A stretch of DNA of 64,000 nt from Mycolicibacterium sp. TY81 (GCF_018326285.1 NZ_AP023362.1:1736001-1800000); one strand, 5' to 3'; counted from the stretch's first letter, positions 38,198-46,823 are shown. Program-made: numbers and translations. Notes: a model not told the origin generated them from the sequence alone.

Positions 38198-38205
38198 CGT
38201 CGTCG

Positions 38206-38231
38206 AGGTTTCGTCAATTGTGACGAAACCT
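38206..38231. promoter_or_regulatory. 26-bp perfect inverted repeat, candidate operator of copy 2
   Basis: AGGTTTCGTCA, ATTG, TGACGAAACCT: 11-bp perfect arms. It lies about 90 bases upstream of the copy 2 coding start, and the matching region upstream of copy 1 does not have it. It has no T-run, so an operator is more likely than a terminator. Confidence 0.6.
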
Positions 38232-38320
38232 GTCCACTGGCCGGGATTGTGGCCTGTATCACCATTACCGGGCTGGCACTGTCGCGCGGGTAAATATCCC
38301 CCCGAGACAGTGAGGACATC

Positions 38321-39868
38321 ATTAACCACACAAATTCAGGCGCGGGACATCGTCGTCGCGCGCGTGGGCTGAAGGGCCTCGGTGTCGCTCTGACCGCGGG
38401 CGCCCTTCTGGTCATGTCGGCGCTGCCGGCATGGGCAGCCGAGAACATGACGATCACGTTCATCCGGCACGGTCAGTCGTACGGCAACCTGTCGGGGATC
38501 GGTGACACCTCGACACCCGGGCCGACGCTGACCGACCTCGGCCAGCAGCAGGCCAAGGACATCGCGGCCAAACTCGGCGACAACAACTACGACGCGATCT
38601 ACGCCTCGACGATGGTCCGGACGCAGCAGACGGCCGTGCCCATGTCGCAGTATCTGGGTCTGCCGATCACGGTGTTGCCGGGCATCCAGGAGATCGAAGC
38701 CGGCATGTACGAGGGCACGCCCGAACGGGCAGCGCTGTTCGGCTACCTGACGGCTCCGCTGGCGTGGGCGGGTCTGTCGGTGACCCCGCCGCCGAACGTC
38801 AGCTTCAACCCGATCACCCCGAACCTGGACGCGTTCATCCCGAGCGCACCGGGTAGCACCACGGGCCTCAACGGACATCAGTTCCAGGACCGTGTCAACG
38901 GTGCGCTGCAGACGATCTACGACAACGGCGACCGCAATGCGGCGGTGTTCTCGCACGGCGGCACCATCATGATCTGGACGATGATGAACGCCAAGAATTT
39001 GAGCGTCGAGCAGAAGATCATGCTGTTCACCCAGCATCCGTTGTCCAACACCAACTACGTCGTCGTCGAGGGCAACCCCGAGGACGGCTGGAACCTGGTC
39101 GAGTGGAACGGCGTCAAGATCGCCGGCATGCAGAAGGGCCCGATCGAGAACGTGCTGACGCAGGTCCGCACGCTGTCGCGTCAGCTCAACTCGGTGGTGC
39201 AGGACGTCGCCGCGGCGTTCCAGACCGGCAACGTCGGCAAGATCCTGACCGCGATCAACCATGGTGCGGCCGACGCGCTGTTCTCGACGGCCAAGTTCGT
39301 CCGGGCCATCAATGCCCAGGTCATCGGCGGGGTCACCACGGCCATCGACAACCTGCAGAAGAAGCTGCACCCGCCGGCGCCTGCGGCCGGCACCGAGGCT
39401 CCGGCTGCGCACTCGGGTGCAGCGGTGTCGCCGGCCGCGTTCTCGGCTCCGGCTCCGGCTCCGGTTGCGGCCAAGGCCCCGGCCGCGGCGCAGGCGGGCG
39501 ACTCGCCGGCCAAGATGGCGGACGCTCCGGCTTCCGATGCCAAGGCTGCCGAGGTCAAGCCTGCGGAGGTCAAGGGCGACGCCGTGAAGGTCGACGCGAA
39601 CGCCAAGGCCGACGACAACCAGGCCGACCAGGCCAAGGTCGACGGGCCCACCAAGGCCGAGGCCGCCAAGGCCAAGGCCGAGGAGAAGAAGGCTGCCGCC
39701 GAGGCCAAGAAGGCGGAGGCCAAGGCCAAGGCTGACGCCAAGAAGGCGGAGGCCAAGGCCAAGGCTGACGCCAAGAAGGCTGCCGCCGAGGCCAAGAAGG
39801 CCGAGGCGAAGGCCAAGGCAGAGTCTGCGAAGGCCACTGCCGGCGCAGGCGCTGGAAGCACCGACTGA
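38321..39868 (+). CDS. Exported histidine phosphatase with Lys/Ala-rich tail (copy 2), non-standard start
   Basis: A tandem paralog of the preceding gene. From the first in-frame ATG (38414) the protein is 484 residues but has only MSALPAWAAEN left of the signal peptide. Aligned with copy 1, the frame stays open upstream through a complete signal peptide, and the position of the copy 1 ATG is ATC (38318), followed by ATT. The coordinate given assumes ATT as start with GAGG five bases upstream (515 residues); no ATG, GTG or TTG is in frame between 38318 and 38414. Catalytic RHG and SHGGT are intact, and the Lys/Ala tail is shorter than in copy 1. Confidence 0.75.
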   Translation: MNHTNSGAGHRRRARGLKGLGVALTAGALLVMSALPAWAAENMTITFIRHGQSYGNLSGIGDTSTPGPTLTDLGQQQAKDIAAKLGDNNYDAIYASTMVRTQQTAVPMSQYLGLPITVLPGIQEIEAGMYEGTPERAALFGYLTAPLAWAGLSVTPPPNVSFNPITPNLDAFIPSAPGSTTGLNGHQFQDRVNGALQTIYDNGDRNAAVFSHGGTIMIWTMMNAKNLSVEQKIMLFTQHPLSNTNYVVVEGNPEDGWNLVEWNGVKIAGMQKGPIENVLTQVRTLSRQLNSVVQDVAAAFQTGNVGKILTAINHGAADALFSTAKFVRAINAQVIGGVTTAIDNLQKKLHPPAPAAGTEAPAAHSGAAVSPAAFSAPAPAPVAAKAPAAAQAGDSPAKMADAPASDAKAAEVKPAEVKGDAVKVDANAKADDNQADQAKVDGPTKAEAAKAKAEEKKAAAEAKKAEAKAKADAKKAEAKAKADAKKAAAEAKKAEAKAKAESAKATAGAGAGSTD

Positions 39869-39884
39869 CGGTCACCGTCGCGCG

Positions 39885-39918
39885 ATCGGCCCCCTGCTCC
39901 GCGGAGGAGGGGGCCGAT
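39885..39918. terminator. Hairpin terminator after phosphatase copy 2
   Basis: ATCGGCCCCCT and AGGGGGCCGAT form the stem ends of a longer hairpin (inner pairs CTCC/GGAG). It is closely similar to the hairpin after copy 1 and lies between convergent genes. Confidence 0.82.
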
Positions 39919-39923
39919 TCGTG

Positions 39924-40427
39924 TCAGCTGTTCGAGCGGGCGGCCAGCAGCAGGTCTCTGGTGATCTCCATGTGCCCGACGTGCTGCGCGATGTCGTGCA
40001 GGATGTGCAGCAGCGTCCACTCCGGGCTCGCCGTGGCCAGCACCGAGGCGCGCGTGGTGCCGCCGCGCACCCCGTCGGCCAGCTCGCGGTCCCGGATGCC
40101 CTCGGTGACCGCCACCTCGACCCAGCCGGGGAAGCGCTGCTGCAGGGCCGTCAGCCGTGCCAGCAGCTCGTCGACCGGCCCGGTGGCGGTGAACTCGCTG
40201 TCGCGGTCGCGCGGGATGCGTTGTCCGGCAATGAAAGAGCCGGCCCAGTAGTCGACCACACCGATGCAGTGGTTGACGATGGCGTAGCAGCTGTTTGCAC
40301 CGGGCAGGTCGGGCCGGCGGTTGGCGAGGTCGTCACCGAGCACGGTGAGGATGTCGGCCATCGCGGCGAAGCATTCGGACGAGACGTCCAGCATGGCCTG
40401 GCCCAGCGGGTGCTGCGAGATCGGCAT
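39924..40427 (-). CDS. DinB-like four-helix metalloprotein
   Basis: A 167-residue protein of the DinB/YfiT superfamily. His53 (NHCIGVVDYW) and the C-terminal HILHDIAQHVGHME cluster (His144, His149) are the expected metal ligands. Actinobacterial members include mycothiol-dependent enzymes, so a thiol transferase role is possible; the substrate is unknown. It lies downstream of sigA behind a strong terminator. Confidence 0.85.
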   Translation of the reverse strand: MPISQHPLGQAMLDVSSECFAAMADILTVLGDDLANRRPDLPGANSCYAIVNHCIGVVDYWAGSFIAGQRIPRDRDSEFTATGPVDELLARLTALQQRFPGWVEVAVTEGIRDRELADGVRGGTTRASVLATASPEWTLLHILHDIAQHVGHMEITRDLLLAARSNS

Positions 40428-40511
40428 GCACGAAAGCCTTTCACACGCAGGACTTTTCCCGCTTCCGGTTTTTCGGGGGTGTCGCGCACGCGGCCGCTGG
40501 AACCCGCGCAG

Positions 40512-40553
40512 ACGACGACTGCCCCGAAACCGGAGTTTCGGGGCAGTCGTCGT
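40512..40553 (-). terminator. Strong hairpin terminator after sigA
   Basis: A perfect stem of 19 bp (core ACTGCCCCGAAAC / GTTTCGGGGCAGT) with loop CGGA lies 12 bases past the sigA stop. Confidence 0.9.
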
Positions 40554-40565
40554 TGAAGCGGGGGA

Positions 40566-41990
40566 CTAGTCCAGGTAGTCGCGCAGGACCTGCGAGCGCG
40601 ACGGGTGCCGCAGCTTGCTCATGGTCTTGGACTCGATCTGGCGGATGCGCTCACGGGTGACGCCGTAGACCTGGCCGATTTCGTCCAGCGTGCGCGGCTG
40701 GCCGTCGGTCAGCCCGAACCGGAGGCGGACGACGCCGGCCTCGCGCTCGGACAGGGTCTCCAGCACCGACTGCAGCTGGTCCTGCAGCAGCGTGAACGAC
40801 ACGGCGTCCACGGCCACGACGGCCTCGCTGTCCTCGATGAAGTCACCGAGCTGGCTGTCGCCTTCGTCACCGATGGTCTGGTCCAGCGAGATGGGCTCAC
40901 GCGCGTACTGCTGGATTTCCAGCACCTTCTCCGGCGTGATGTCCATTTCCTTGGCGAGCTCTTCGGGCGTGGGTTCGCGGCCCAGGTCCTGCAGCAGCTC
41001 ACGCTGGATACGGCCGAGCTTGTTGATGACCTCGACCATGTGCACCGGGATACGGATGGTGCGGGCCTGGTCGGCCATGGCGCGGGTGATGGCCTGACGG
41101 ATCCACCAGGTGGCGTACGTCGAGAACTTGTAGCCCTTGGTGTAGTCGAACTTCTCGACCGCGCGGATCAGGCCCAGGTTGCCTTCCTGGATGAGGTCGA
41201 GGAACGCCATGCCGCGGCCGGTGTAGCGCTTGGCCAGCGACACCACCAGACGCAGGTTGGCTTCCAGCAGGTGGTTCTTGGCGCGGTCGCCGTCGCGGCA
41301 GATCCACTGCATGTCGCGACGCTGCGCGGCGGGCAGCTTCTCGCCCTTCTCCATCAGCTCGGACATCAGCTGCGTGGCGTAGAGGCCGGCTTCGATGCGC
41401 TTGGCGAGCTCGACCTCCTCCTCGGCGTTCAGCAGCGCGACCTTGCCGATCTGCTTGAGGTAGGCACGCACCGAGTCGGCGGACGCGGTGAGCTCGGCAT
41501 CCTTGCGGGCCTGCCGCAGCGCCTCGGACTCTTCCTCGTCCCAGACGAAGTCGCCGGAGGCCTTGTCCTTCTCGGACGGCTCGTCGGTGTCGTCGCCGTC
41601 GGCGGCCTTCGGCGCGGCCTTGGTGCCTTCGGTGTTGGCTTCGGCTTCGGACTCGCCTTCTTCGGCGTCATCCTCGTCGTCATCGTCACTGACGTCGTCG
41701 TCGGCCTCGAGGTCGTCGTCGAGTTCCAGGTCGGCGTCGTCGACGTCGATCTCGTCGGGTTCGACGGCGAGGTCGTCGACGTCGGTCACGTCGTCAGCGA
41801 CGCCACCGTCCTCGGGCTTGGTGGTGGCCTTCGCCGCGCGCTTGGCGGGCGCCTTCGCGGCGGCCTTCTTCGCGGGTGCCTTGGCGGCGCGCTTGGCCGG
41901 CGCAGCCTTGGCGGCGGCCTTCTTCGCGGGGGCTTTGGTGGTGCGCTTCACCGGCTCGTCGGCTGTCTCGCTGGCTTTGGTCGCTACCAC
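40566..41990 (-). CDS. sigA: Primary sigma factor SigA
   Basis: A 474-residue housekeeping sigma factor. A Lys/Ala/Pro-rich N-terminus and a very acidic segment precede the conserved part (from [23 protein letters not shown]). Regions 2, 3 and 4 are complete, with [34 protein letters not shown] and helix-turn-helix [19 protein letters not shown]. The GTG giving MVATKAS is chosen: it has AAAGG six bases upstream and aligns with MAATKAS of known mycobacterial SigA. A longer in-frame version starting 16 codons earlier is less likely. Confidence 0.96.
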   Translation of the reverse strand: MVATKASETADEPVKRTTKAPAKKAAAKAAPAKRAAKAPAKKAAAKAPAKRAAKATTKPEDGGVADDVTDVDDLAVEPDEIDVDDADLELDDDLEADDDVSDDDDEDDAEEGESEAEANTEGTKAAPKAADGDDTDEPSEKDKASGDFVWDEEESEALRQARKDAELTASADSVRAYLKQIGKVALLNAEEEVELAKRIEAGLYATQLMSELMEKGEKLPAAQRRDMQWICRDGDRAKNHLLEANLRLVVSLAKRYTGRGMAFLDLIQEGNLGLIRAVEKFDYTKGYKFSTYATWWIRQAITRAMADQARTIRIPVHMVEVINKLGRIQRELLQDLGREPTPEELAKEMDITPEKVLEIQQYAREPISLDQTIGDEGDSQLGDFIEDSEAVVAVDAVSFTLLQDQLQSVLETLSEREAGVVRLRFGLTDGQPRTLDEIGQVYGVTRERIRQIESKTMSKLRHPSRSQVLRDYLD

Positions 41991-42120
41991 GGCCACCCTT
42001 TCGGTCTTTCGTACAACGGTGGCGTGGGCATGCGCCACCGAAAAGCGTCGGCTGTCGAATATTGGCGTCGATCTTCGATCGGATGATCACCGCTATCCGT
42101 TCAGGCGGCCGCCGTTGACC

Positions 42121-42126
42121 ATTGTA
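42121..42126 (-). promoter_or_regulatory. Possible -10 element of sigA
   Basis: TACAAT on the minus strand, about 130 bases before the sigA start, fits the mycobacterial TANNNT -10 pattern. No clear -35 is seen. Confidence 0.4.
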
Positions 42127-42191
42127 ACGACATAGTGGCCAGAAGCCGTATCAGCGCCGGTCTCGGAGCGTTGGCGGCCGTCAACGGCCCG

Positions 42192-42980
42192 TCAATGGCG
42201 ATGCAGGGCGCCGTCGGCGGCCATCGCGGCGCCGACGATGCCGGCCGAATTCTGCAGCGTCGCGGCAACCACCGGGGTGCGGTTCTTCAGTAGCGGCACC
42301 CACTTGTCGGCCTTCTTGCTGATGCCGCCGCCGACGATGAACAGGTCCGGCCAGATGGCGTTCTCGACCGCCACCAGCACCTTGGTGACCTCCTCGGTCC
42401 AGCGCTCGTACGACCAGTCCTTGCGCTCCTTGACCGAGGACGCGGCCCGGTGCTCGGCCTCCTTGCCGCCGACCTCGATGTGCCCGAACTCGGTGTTGGG
42501 CAACAGAACCCCGTCGTAGATCACCGCCGAGCCGATGCCCGTGCCGAACGTCAGCAATACGACCAGTCCGCTCACCTCGCGGCCCGCGCCGAACTTCTCC
42601 TCGGCCAGTCCGGCCGCGTCCGCGTCGTTGAGCACCGTCACGTCCTGGCCGTCCAGCCGCGACGCGAACATGTCCCGCACGTTGGTGCCGATCCAGCTGC
42701 TGTCGACGTTGGCCGCGGTCCGCACGATGCCCTCGGTCACCACGCCCGGATACGTGACGCCCAGTGGTCCGGTCCAGCCGAACTCACGCACGACGGCGGC
42801 CACGGTCTCCGACACGGCTTCCGGCGTCGCCGGCTGCGGGGTGGGGAGGCGGAAGCGCTCGCCGATCAGCTGGCCGGTGTCGAGGTCGACGATGCCGCCT
42901 TTGACGCCGCTGCCGCCGACATCGATCCCCAGCGCTCGATGCTGTGAGGCGTCGGTCGCGGCGGTGGGCGTCTCGGTCAT
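42192..42980 (-). CDS. ppgK: Polyphosphate glucokinase
   Basis: A 262-residue ROK-type kinase phosphorylating glucose with polyphosphate or ATP. Phosphate-1 DVGGSGVKGG, catalytic Asp in VLNDADAAG, LTFGTGIGSAV and GGGISKKADKW are typical of PPGK. The ATG (MTETPT) is preceded by AAGGAG at 5 bases; a GTG two codons upstream is not well placed. It stands upstream of sigA on the same strand and diverges from suhB. Confidence 0.95.
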   Translation of the reverse strand: MTETPTAATDASQHRALGIDVGGSGVKGGIVDLDTGQLIGERFRLPTPQPATPEAVSETVAAVVREFGWTGPLGVTYPGVVTEGIVRTAANVDSSWIGTNVRDMFASRLDGQDVTVLNDADAAGLAEEKFGAGREVSGLVVLLTFGTGIGSAVIYDGVLLPNTEFGHIEVGGKEAEHRAASSVKERKDWSYERWTEEVTKVLVAVENAIWPDLFIVGGGISKKADKWVPLLKNRTPVVAATLQNSAGIVGAAMAADGALHRH

Positions 42981-43051
42981 CTGCACTCCTTGGAGGGGGT
43001 GGGCAAGAGGGCGCGACCCACACCCTAACCGCGTGTGCTGCGATAGGTGTC

Positions 43052-43903
43052 ATGACAGCACGCGAACCCGGAAGTGGCACCGCACCTGCTGCACTGCGCG
43101 CACTCGCCGAGCAGTTGGCGACCGAGGCCGCCGCCTTTGTCCGCCGGCGGCGCGCCGAGGTTTTCGCCGGTGCGCAGCAGGACGACGGCGCGGTGCGCAC
43201 CAAGAGCAGCCCGACCGATCCGGTGACCGTCGTCGACACCGAGACCGAGCGGCTGCTGCGCGAGCGCCTGGCAGTGCTGCGACCGGACGACGCGATCCTG
43301 GGCGAGGAGGAGGGTGGTGCGGCGCGGGCGGCCGCCGGCGTGCCGGTGTGGGTGCTCGACCCCATCGACGGCACCGTGAACTTCATGTACGGGCTTGGCG
43401 CCTACGCGGTGTCGGTCGGGGTGCAGATCGACGGCGTGTCCGTCGCCGGTGCGGTGGCCAACGCCGCCACCGGAGAGGTGTTCTCGGCTGCGCGCGGCCA
43501 CGGGGCCGTGGTGACGCGGGACGGGGTGCGGGAGACCTTGCGCTGCAACGTCATCGACGAGCTCCCGATGGCGCTGGTGGCGACCGGATTCGCCTACGCG
43601 AAGGAGCGGCGGCGGCAACAGGCCGGCGCGGTGGCCGAGCTGCTGGCCGAGGTGCGGGACATCCGCCGGGTCGGGTCGTGCGCCCTGGATCTGTGCATGG
43701 TGGCCGCCGGCCGGCTCGACGCGTATTTCGAATCCGGTGTGCACGTGTGGGATTGGGCGGCCGCGGCCCTGGTCGCCGAGGAGGCGGGCGCGGTCGTGCG
43801 GCTGCCCGCACCGGGTGCGGACGACGACGATCTGGTCATCGCCGCGGCGCCCGGCGTGGCCGCAGCGCTGACCGGGCATCTGGAGCGGGTCGACTACCGC
43901 TAG
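43052..43903 (+). CDS. suhB: Inositol monophosphatase family protein SuhB
   Basis: A 283-residue Mg-dependent phosphatase. Motif 1 WVLDPIDGTVNF is complete, an EE pair lies upstream (ILGEEEGG), and the C-terminal VWDWAAAALVAEEAGA is the second signature. In mycobacteria SuhB can supply free inositol for phosphatidylinositol and mycothiol. A GATAGGT -10-like element lies just before the ATG, so the mRNA may be nearly leaderless. Its stop abuts the stop of cei. Confidence 0.94.
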   Translation: MTAREPGSGTAPAALRALAEQLATEAAAFVRRRRAEVFAGAQQDDGAVRTKSSPTDPVTVVDTETERLLRERLAVLRPDDAILGEEEGGAARAAAGVPVWVLDPIDGTVNFMYGLGAYAVSVGVQIDGVSVAGAVANAATGEVFSAARGHGAVVTRDGVRETLRCNVIDELPMALVATGFAYAKERRRQQAGAVAELLAEVRDIRRVGSCALDLCMVAAGRLDAYFESGVHVWDWAAAALVAEEAGAVVRLPAPGADDDDLVIAAAPGVAAALTGHLERVDYR

Positions 43904-44554
43904 CTAGCAGGTCCCGCTGTGGATCTTCGGCAGCAGCGAGGTGTCGGCCGGCTGGGTGGCGTCCGGCTTCAGGCTGGCCAGCATGGCCTCGATGTCGTCA
44001 CTGTGGGCGAGTTCGTTGAACTCGGTGCCGATCGCGAGGTCGACGGAGTCGTCGGGGCGCTGGTCCTGGAACAGCTGGGTGCACGGCGCCACCAGCCACA
44101 GCGCGGCGGCCGCGGACTTGCCGGCCGGGCCGAACCGGATCTGGCCCTGGCATTCCATGCGGGTGCTGGCGTACACCGGGTCGTTGCTCGCCGCCGGCTG
44201 GCCGAATCCGAGGTCGCGCAGCTCACCGGCGACCTCGCTGGCCTGGCCGCCCTGGCCGCTGGCGTTGAGCACCTTGATCTTGGTGTCGGCGAGCTTGGCC
44301 GGCACCACATTGACCATCGAGGACTGCGACACCTCGTCGCCGAGCTTCGGCTGGTTCGGCTCGGTGGGCGCGGGTGGGGGATTGCAGGTGATCGCCTGGT
44401 GGATTTCGGCGGGCTGGTTCGCGACGATGAGCCATGCGATGAGCGTCGCCACGGCCAGCACCGCGAACAGCACGGCGGCGGGCACGTAGTTGCGGCGGCG
44501 GAACGGCCGACCGTGCTTGTCGAAGGCCGTGCCCTCGGTGATTTGTGCGACCAC
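43904..44554 (-). CDS. cei: Envelope integrity protein Cei
   Basis: A 216-residue protein: cytosolic N-terminus, one membrane helix (about residues 24-45), then an external LytR_C-type domain (KIKVLNASGQGGQASEVAGELRDLGF) with Cys residues likely disulphide bonded. It corresponds to M. tuberculosis Rv2700, named Cei for its effect on envelope integrity and virulence. A perfect Crp site lies in the region shared with the divergent DUF4193 gene. Confidence 0.9.
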   Translation of the reverse strand: MVAQITEGTAFDKHGRPFRRRNYVPAAVLFAVLAVATLIAWLIVANQPAEIHQAITCNPPPAPTEPNQPKLGDEVSQSSMVNVVPAKLADTKIKVLNASGQGGQASEVAGELRDLGFGQPAASNDPVYASTRMECQGQIRFGPAGKSAAAALWLVAPCTQLFQDQRPDDSVDLAIGTEFNELAHSDDIEAMLASLKPDATQPADTSLLPKIHSGTC

Positions 44555-44606
44555 ATGAGCACTCTAGATGCACCGCACCCTGCATGATTGCCGACCACCT
44601 CTTGTT

Positions 44607-44626
44607 TATGTGATGCAAATCACATA
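44607..44626. promoter_or_regulatory. Crp (cAMP receptor protein) binding site
   Basis: TATGTGAT, GCAA, ATCACATA is a perfect palindrome containing TGTGA-N6-TCACA, the consensus of mycobacterial Crp (Rv3676). It overlaps a TATAGT -10-like element (44625-44630) reading toward the DUF4193 gene and lies about 52 bases upstream of cei, so it could repress one and activate the other. Confidence 0.85.
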
Positions 44627-44716
44627 TAGTCGGCGCGCTTTTCGGGCACGAATCGTTTGGCGGAAGCGTTCGACGCTGGTACAAAGCTCTGCTGCAAGGT
44701 AACGGAGGGGATGACC

Positions 44717-45019
44717 ATGGCTACCGATTACGACGCCCCGCGGCGTTCTGAGACTGACGAGGTGTCCGAGGACTCTCTGGAGGAGCTGAAAGCACGGCGC
44801 AACGAAGCACAGTCCGCCGTCGTCGACGTCGATGAGACCGACTCGGCCGAGAACTTCGAGTTGCCCGGTGCTGACCTGTCGGGCGAGGAACTCTCGGTCC
44901 GCGTGGTGCCCAAGCAGGCCGATGAGTTCACCTGCTCGAGCTGTTTCCTGGTGCAACACCGCAGCCGTCTCGCCAGCGAGAAGAACGGCGTGATGATCTG
45001 CACCGACTGCGCCGCCTGA
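44717..45019 (+). CDS. DUF4193 family protein (Rv2699c-like)
   Basis: A 100-residue acidic protein. N-terminal helical region, then ELPGADLSGEELSVRVVPKQADEFTCS with a C-terminal zinc-ribbon set CSSC...CTDC. It is a conserved, usually highly expressed actinobacterial protein of unknown function. The ATG (MATDYD) has GGAGGGG six bases upstream; an ATG two codons earlier abuts the ribosome site. Confidence 0.9.
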   Translation: MATDYDAPRRSETDEVSEDSLEELKARRNEAQSAVVDVDETDSAENFELPGADLSGEELSVRVVPKQADEFTCSSCFLVQHRSRLASEKNGVMICTDCAA

Positions 45020-45038
45020 GGATTCACGTTCACGTCAG

Positions 45039-45075
45039 TGGCCGGTCTCGCACGAATGCGTGCGGGGACCGGCCA
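45039..45075 (+). terminator. Hairpin terminator after DUF4193 gene
   Basis: TGGCCGGTCTCGCACG pairs with CGTGCGGGGACCGGCCA with one bulge, loop AATG, shortly after the stop. Confidence 0.8.
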
Positions 45076-45095
45076 TTGGGCGTCTTATGGGGCTG

Positions 45096-45587
45096 CTAGC
45101 GGCCCTGCAGTGCCGCCAGCACCCGGTCGGGATGACGGGTGCTCACCAGCCAGTACGGCGTGGGGTCATCCGGATCGTCGAGCACCACGAGGATCAGCGG
45201 CCCCACCCAGGCCCGGTGCACGACGTACGCCGCCGGATCCAGTTGGCGTCCCAGCGCCGCCGACTTCGCCGAGCGCGGCACCTCGGCCGACCGGGAGATG
45301 ACGCCCGTCGGGATGTGCGCCGGTCCCACCCACAGCTCGGTCTCGGCATCCGGCCCGGTGCCGGTGCTCACCACCCGCAGCTCGATGCGCCCCATCCACA
45401 CCAGCGTCGCCGCGGCGACCGGCAGCAGCACGGCGAACGGCGCCCAGGCCGGCACGCCCGACACGCCTTGCACCACTTCCAGCGCGATCAGGGCCGCCAG
45501 CCCGAAACCCGGTAACCACCACCACAAAGGCACCGTCAACCGCTCCCGATAGCGGACGGTTTGGGTGGCTGCTCGCGTGTCTGACAC
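45096..45587 (-). CDS. DUF3093 membrane protein (Rv2698-like)
   Basis: A 163-residue protein with two hydrophobic helices near the N-terminus (about 18-38 and 43-62), then a beta-rich external or cytosolic domain ending [16 protein letters not shown], the typical DUF3093 ending. The GTG (MSDTRAA) is chosen to leave room for the divergent dut promoter; an upstream in-frame start overlaps dut. Function unknown. Confidence 0.82.
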   Translation of the reverse strand: MSDTRAATQTVRYRERLTVPLWWWLPGFGLAALIALEVVQGVSGVPAWAPFAVLLPVAAATLVWMGRIELRVVSTGTGPDAETELWVGPAHIPTGVISRSAEVPRSAKSAALGRQLDPAAYVVHRAWVGPLILVVLDDPDDPTPYWLVSTRHPDRVLAALQGR

Positions 45588-45612
45588 GCGGCCAAGGGTA
45601 GTCTGTGCGGTC

Positions 45613-46077
45613 GTGTCCACCTCTCTGGCGGTAGTTCGGTTGGACCGGGATCTGCCGATGCCGGCCCGTGCTCACGACGGCGATGCCGGCGTCGATCTGT
45701 TCAGCGCGATCGACCTCGAACTGGCCCCCGGTCAGCGCGAATTGGTGCCGACGGGGATCGCCGTCGCGATTCCGCACGGCATGGTCGGCCTGGTGCATCC
45801 GCGATCGGGATTGGCCATCCGCGTTGGCCTTTCGATCGTCAACGCGCCCGGGACCGTCGACGCCGGGTACCGCGGTGAGATCAAGGTGGCGCTCATCAAC
45901 CTCGACCCCAGCGAGCCCATCATCGTGAAACGCGGTGACCGGATCGCGCAGCTGCTGGTGCAGCGGGTCGAGTTGCCCGAGCTGGTCGAGGTCACGTCGT
46001 TCGACGAGGCGGGGCTGGCTGACACCTCACGTGGCGCGGGCGGCCACGGTTCCTCCGGCGGACATGCGAGTTTGTGA
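45613..46077 (+). CDS. dut: dUTP diphosphatase
   Basis: A 154-residue trimeric dUTPase hydrolysing dUTP to dUMP. Motifs in order: [39 protein letters not shown] and the C-terminal [15 protein letters not shown] arm that closes over the active site. GTG start as in M. tuberculosis (MSTxLAxVRLD). Its stop overlaps the next start (TGATG). Confidence 0.96.
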   Translation: MSTSLAVVRLDRDLPMPARAHDGDAGVDLFSAIDLELAPGQRELVPTGIAVAIPHGMVGLVHPRSGLAIRVGLSIVNAPGTVDAGYRGEIKVALINLDPSEPIIVKRGDRIAQLLVQRVELPELVEVTSFDEAGLADTSRGAGGHGSSGGHASL

Positions 46078-46823
46078 TGGCATTCGAGTTCAACCCCGAA
46101 GAAGACGGCCCCTTCGACATCGAGGACTTCGACGACCCGGCCGACGCCGAGGCGGCCCGCCTGGACCTGGGTGGCGTTCTCGTGCCGGTGCCCGACGGTT
46201 CGCAGCTCAACGTCGAGGTCAACGAGCAGGGCGTGCCGAACGCCGTCTGGATCATGACGCCCAACGGGCGGTTCTCCGTGGCCGCGTACGCCGCACCCAA
46301 GACCGGCGGGCTGTGGCGTGAGATCGCTGCGGAACTGGCCGAATCGCTGCGCAACGACAACGCGGAGGCGCGCATCGAAGACGGGCCGTGGGGCCGGGAG
46401 GTCGTGGGCCTGCCGGTGCCGCAGCCCGGCCAGCCGCAGGTCGTGATGCGTTTCATCGGAACCGACGGCTACCGGTGGATGGTGCGCTGTGTCGTCGTCG
46501 GCACCGAGGAGACCATCGACGCCATCGCCGACGAGGCGCGAACCTCGTTGGCGGACACCGTGGTTCGTCGTGGTGACACCCCGCTGCCGGTTCGCAGCCC
46601 GCTGCCGGTGCAGCTGTCCGAGCCGCTGCTGGAGCAGCTGCGCGCCGCGGCCCAGCAGATGGCGCAGCAGCAGATGGAGCAGGCTCAGCAGGCGCTCGAA
46701 CAGCTGCAGCAGCAGTTCGGGCAACAGCAGCCCGAAGGGGAGCCCGACGCCCGTCGCAGCGAGCAGGGCTCGGCCATGCAGCAGCTGCGCACCCAGCAGA
46801 TGGGCACCATCACAGGAGGCTGA
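46077..46823 (+). CDS. DUF3710 family protein (Rv2696c-like)
   Basis: A 248-residue protein with an acidic N-terminus, a DUF3710 domain (LDLGGVLVPVPDG, GLWREIAAELAESL, GYRWMVRCVVVG) and a C-terminal Gln-rich helix (residues about 190-248) likely forming a coiled coil. Translationally coupled to dut by TGATG. Function unknown; the dut-DUF3710 pairing is conserved in actinobacteria. Confidence 0.87.
   Translation: MAFEFNPEEDGPFDIEDFDDPADAEAARLDLGGVLVPVPDGSQLNVEVNEQGVPNAVWIMTPNGRFSVAAYAAPKTGGLWREIAAELAESLRNDNAEARIEDGPWGREVVGLPVPQPGQPQVVMRFIGTDGYRWMVRCVVVGTEETIDAIADEARTSLADTVVRRGDTPLPVRSPLPVQLSEPLLEQLRAAAQQMAQQQMEQAQQALEQLQQQFGQQQPEGEPDARRSEQGSAMQQLRTQQMGTITGG

Larger units (their letters stand above)
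37297..39367. repeat. 309-bp near-identical segments shared by the phosphatase pair
   Basis: Segments 37297-37605 and 39059-39367 (offset 1762) differ by only about four bases by eye. The flanking phosphatase domain and the tails differ much more. This points to recent gene conversion between the tandem genes. Confidence 0.8.
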
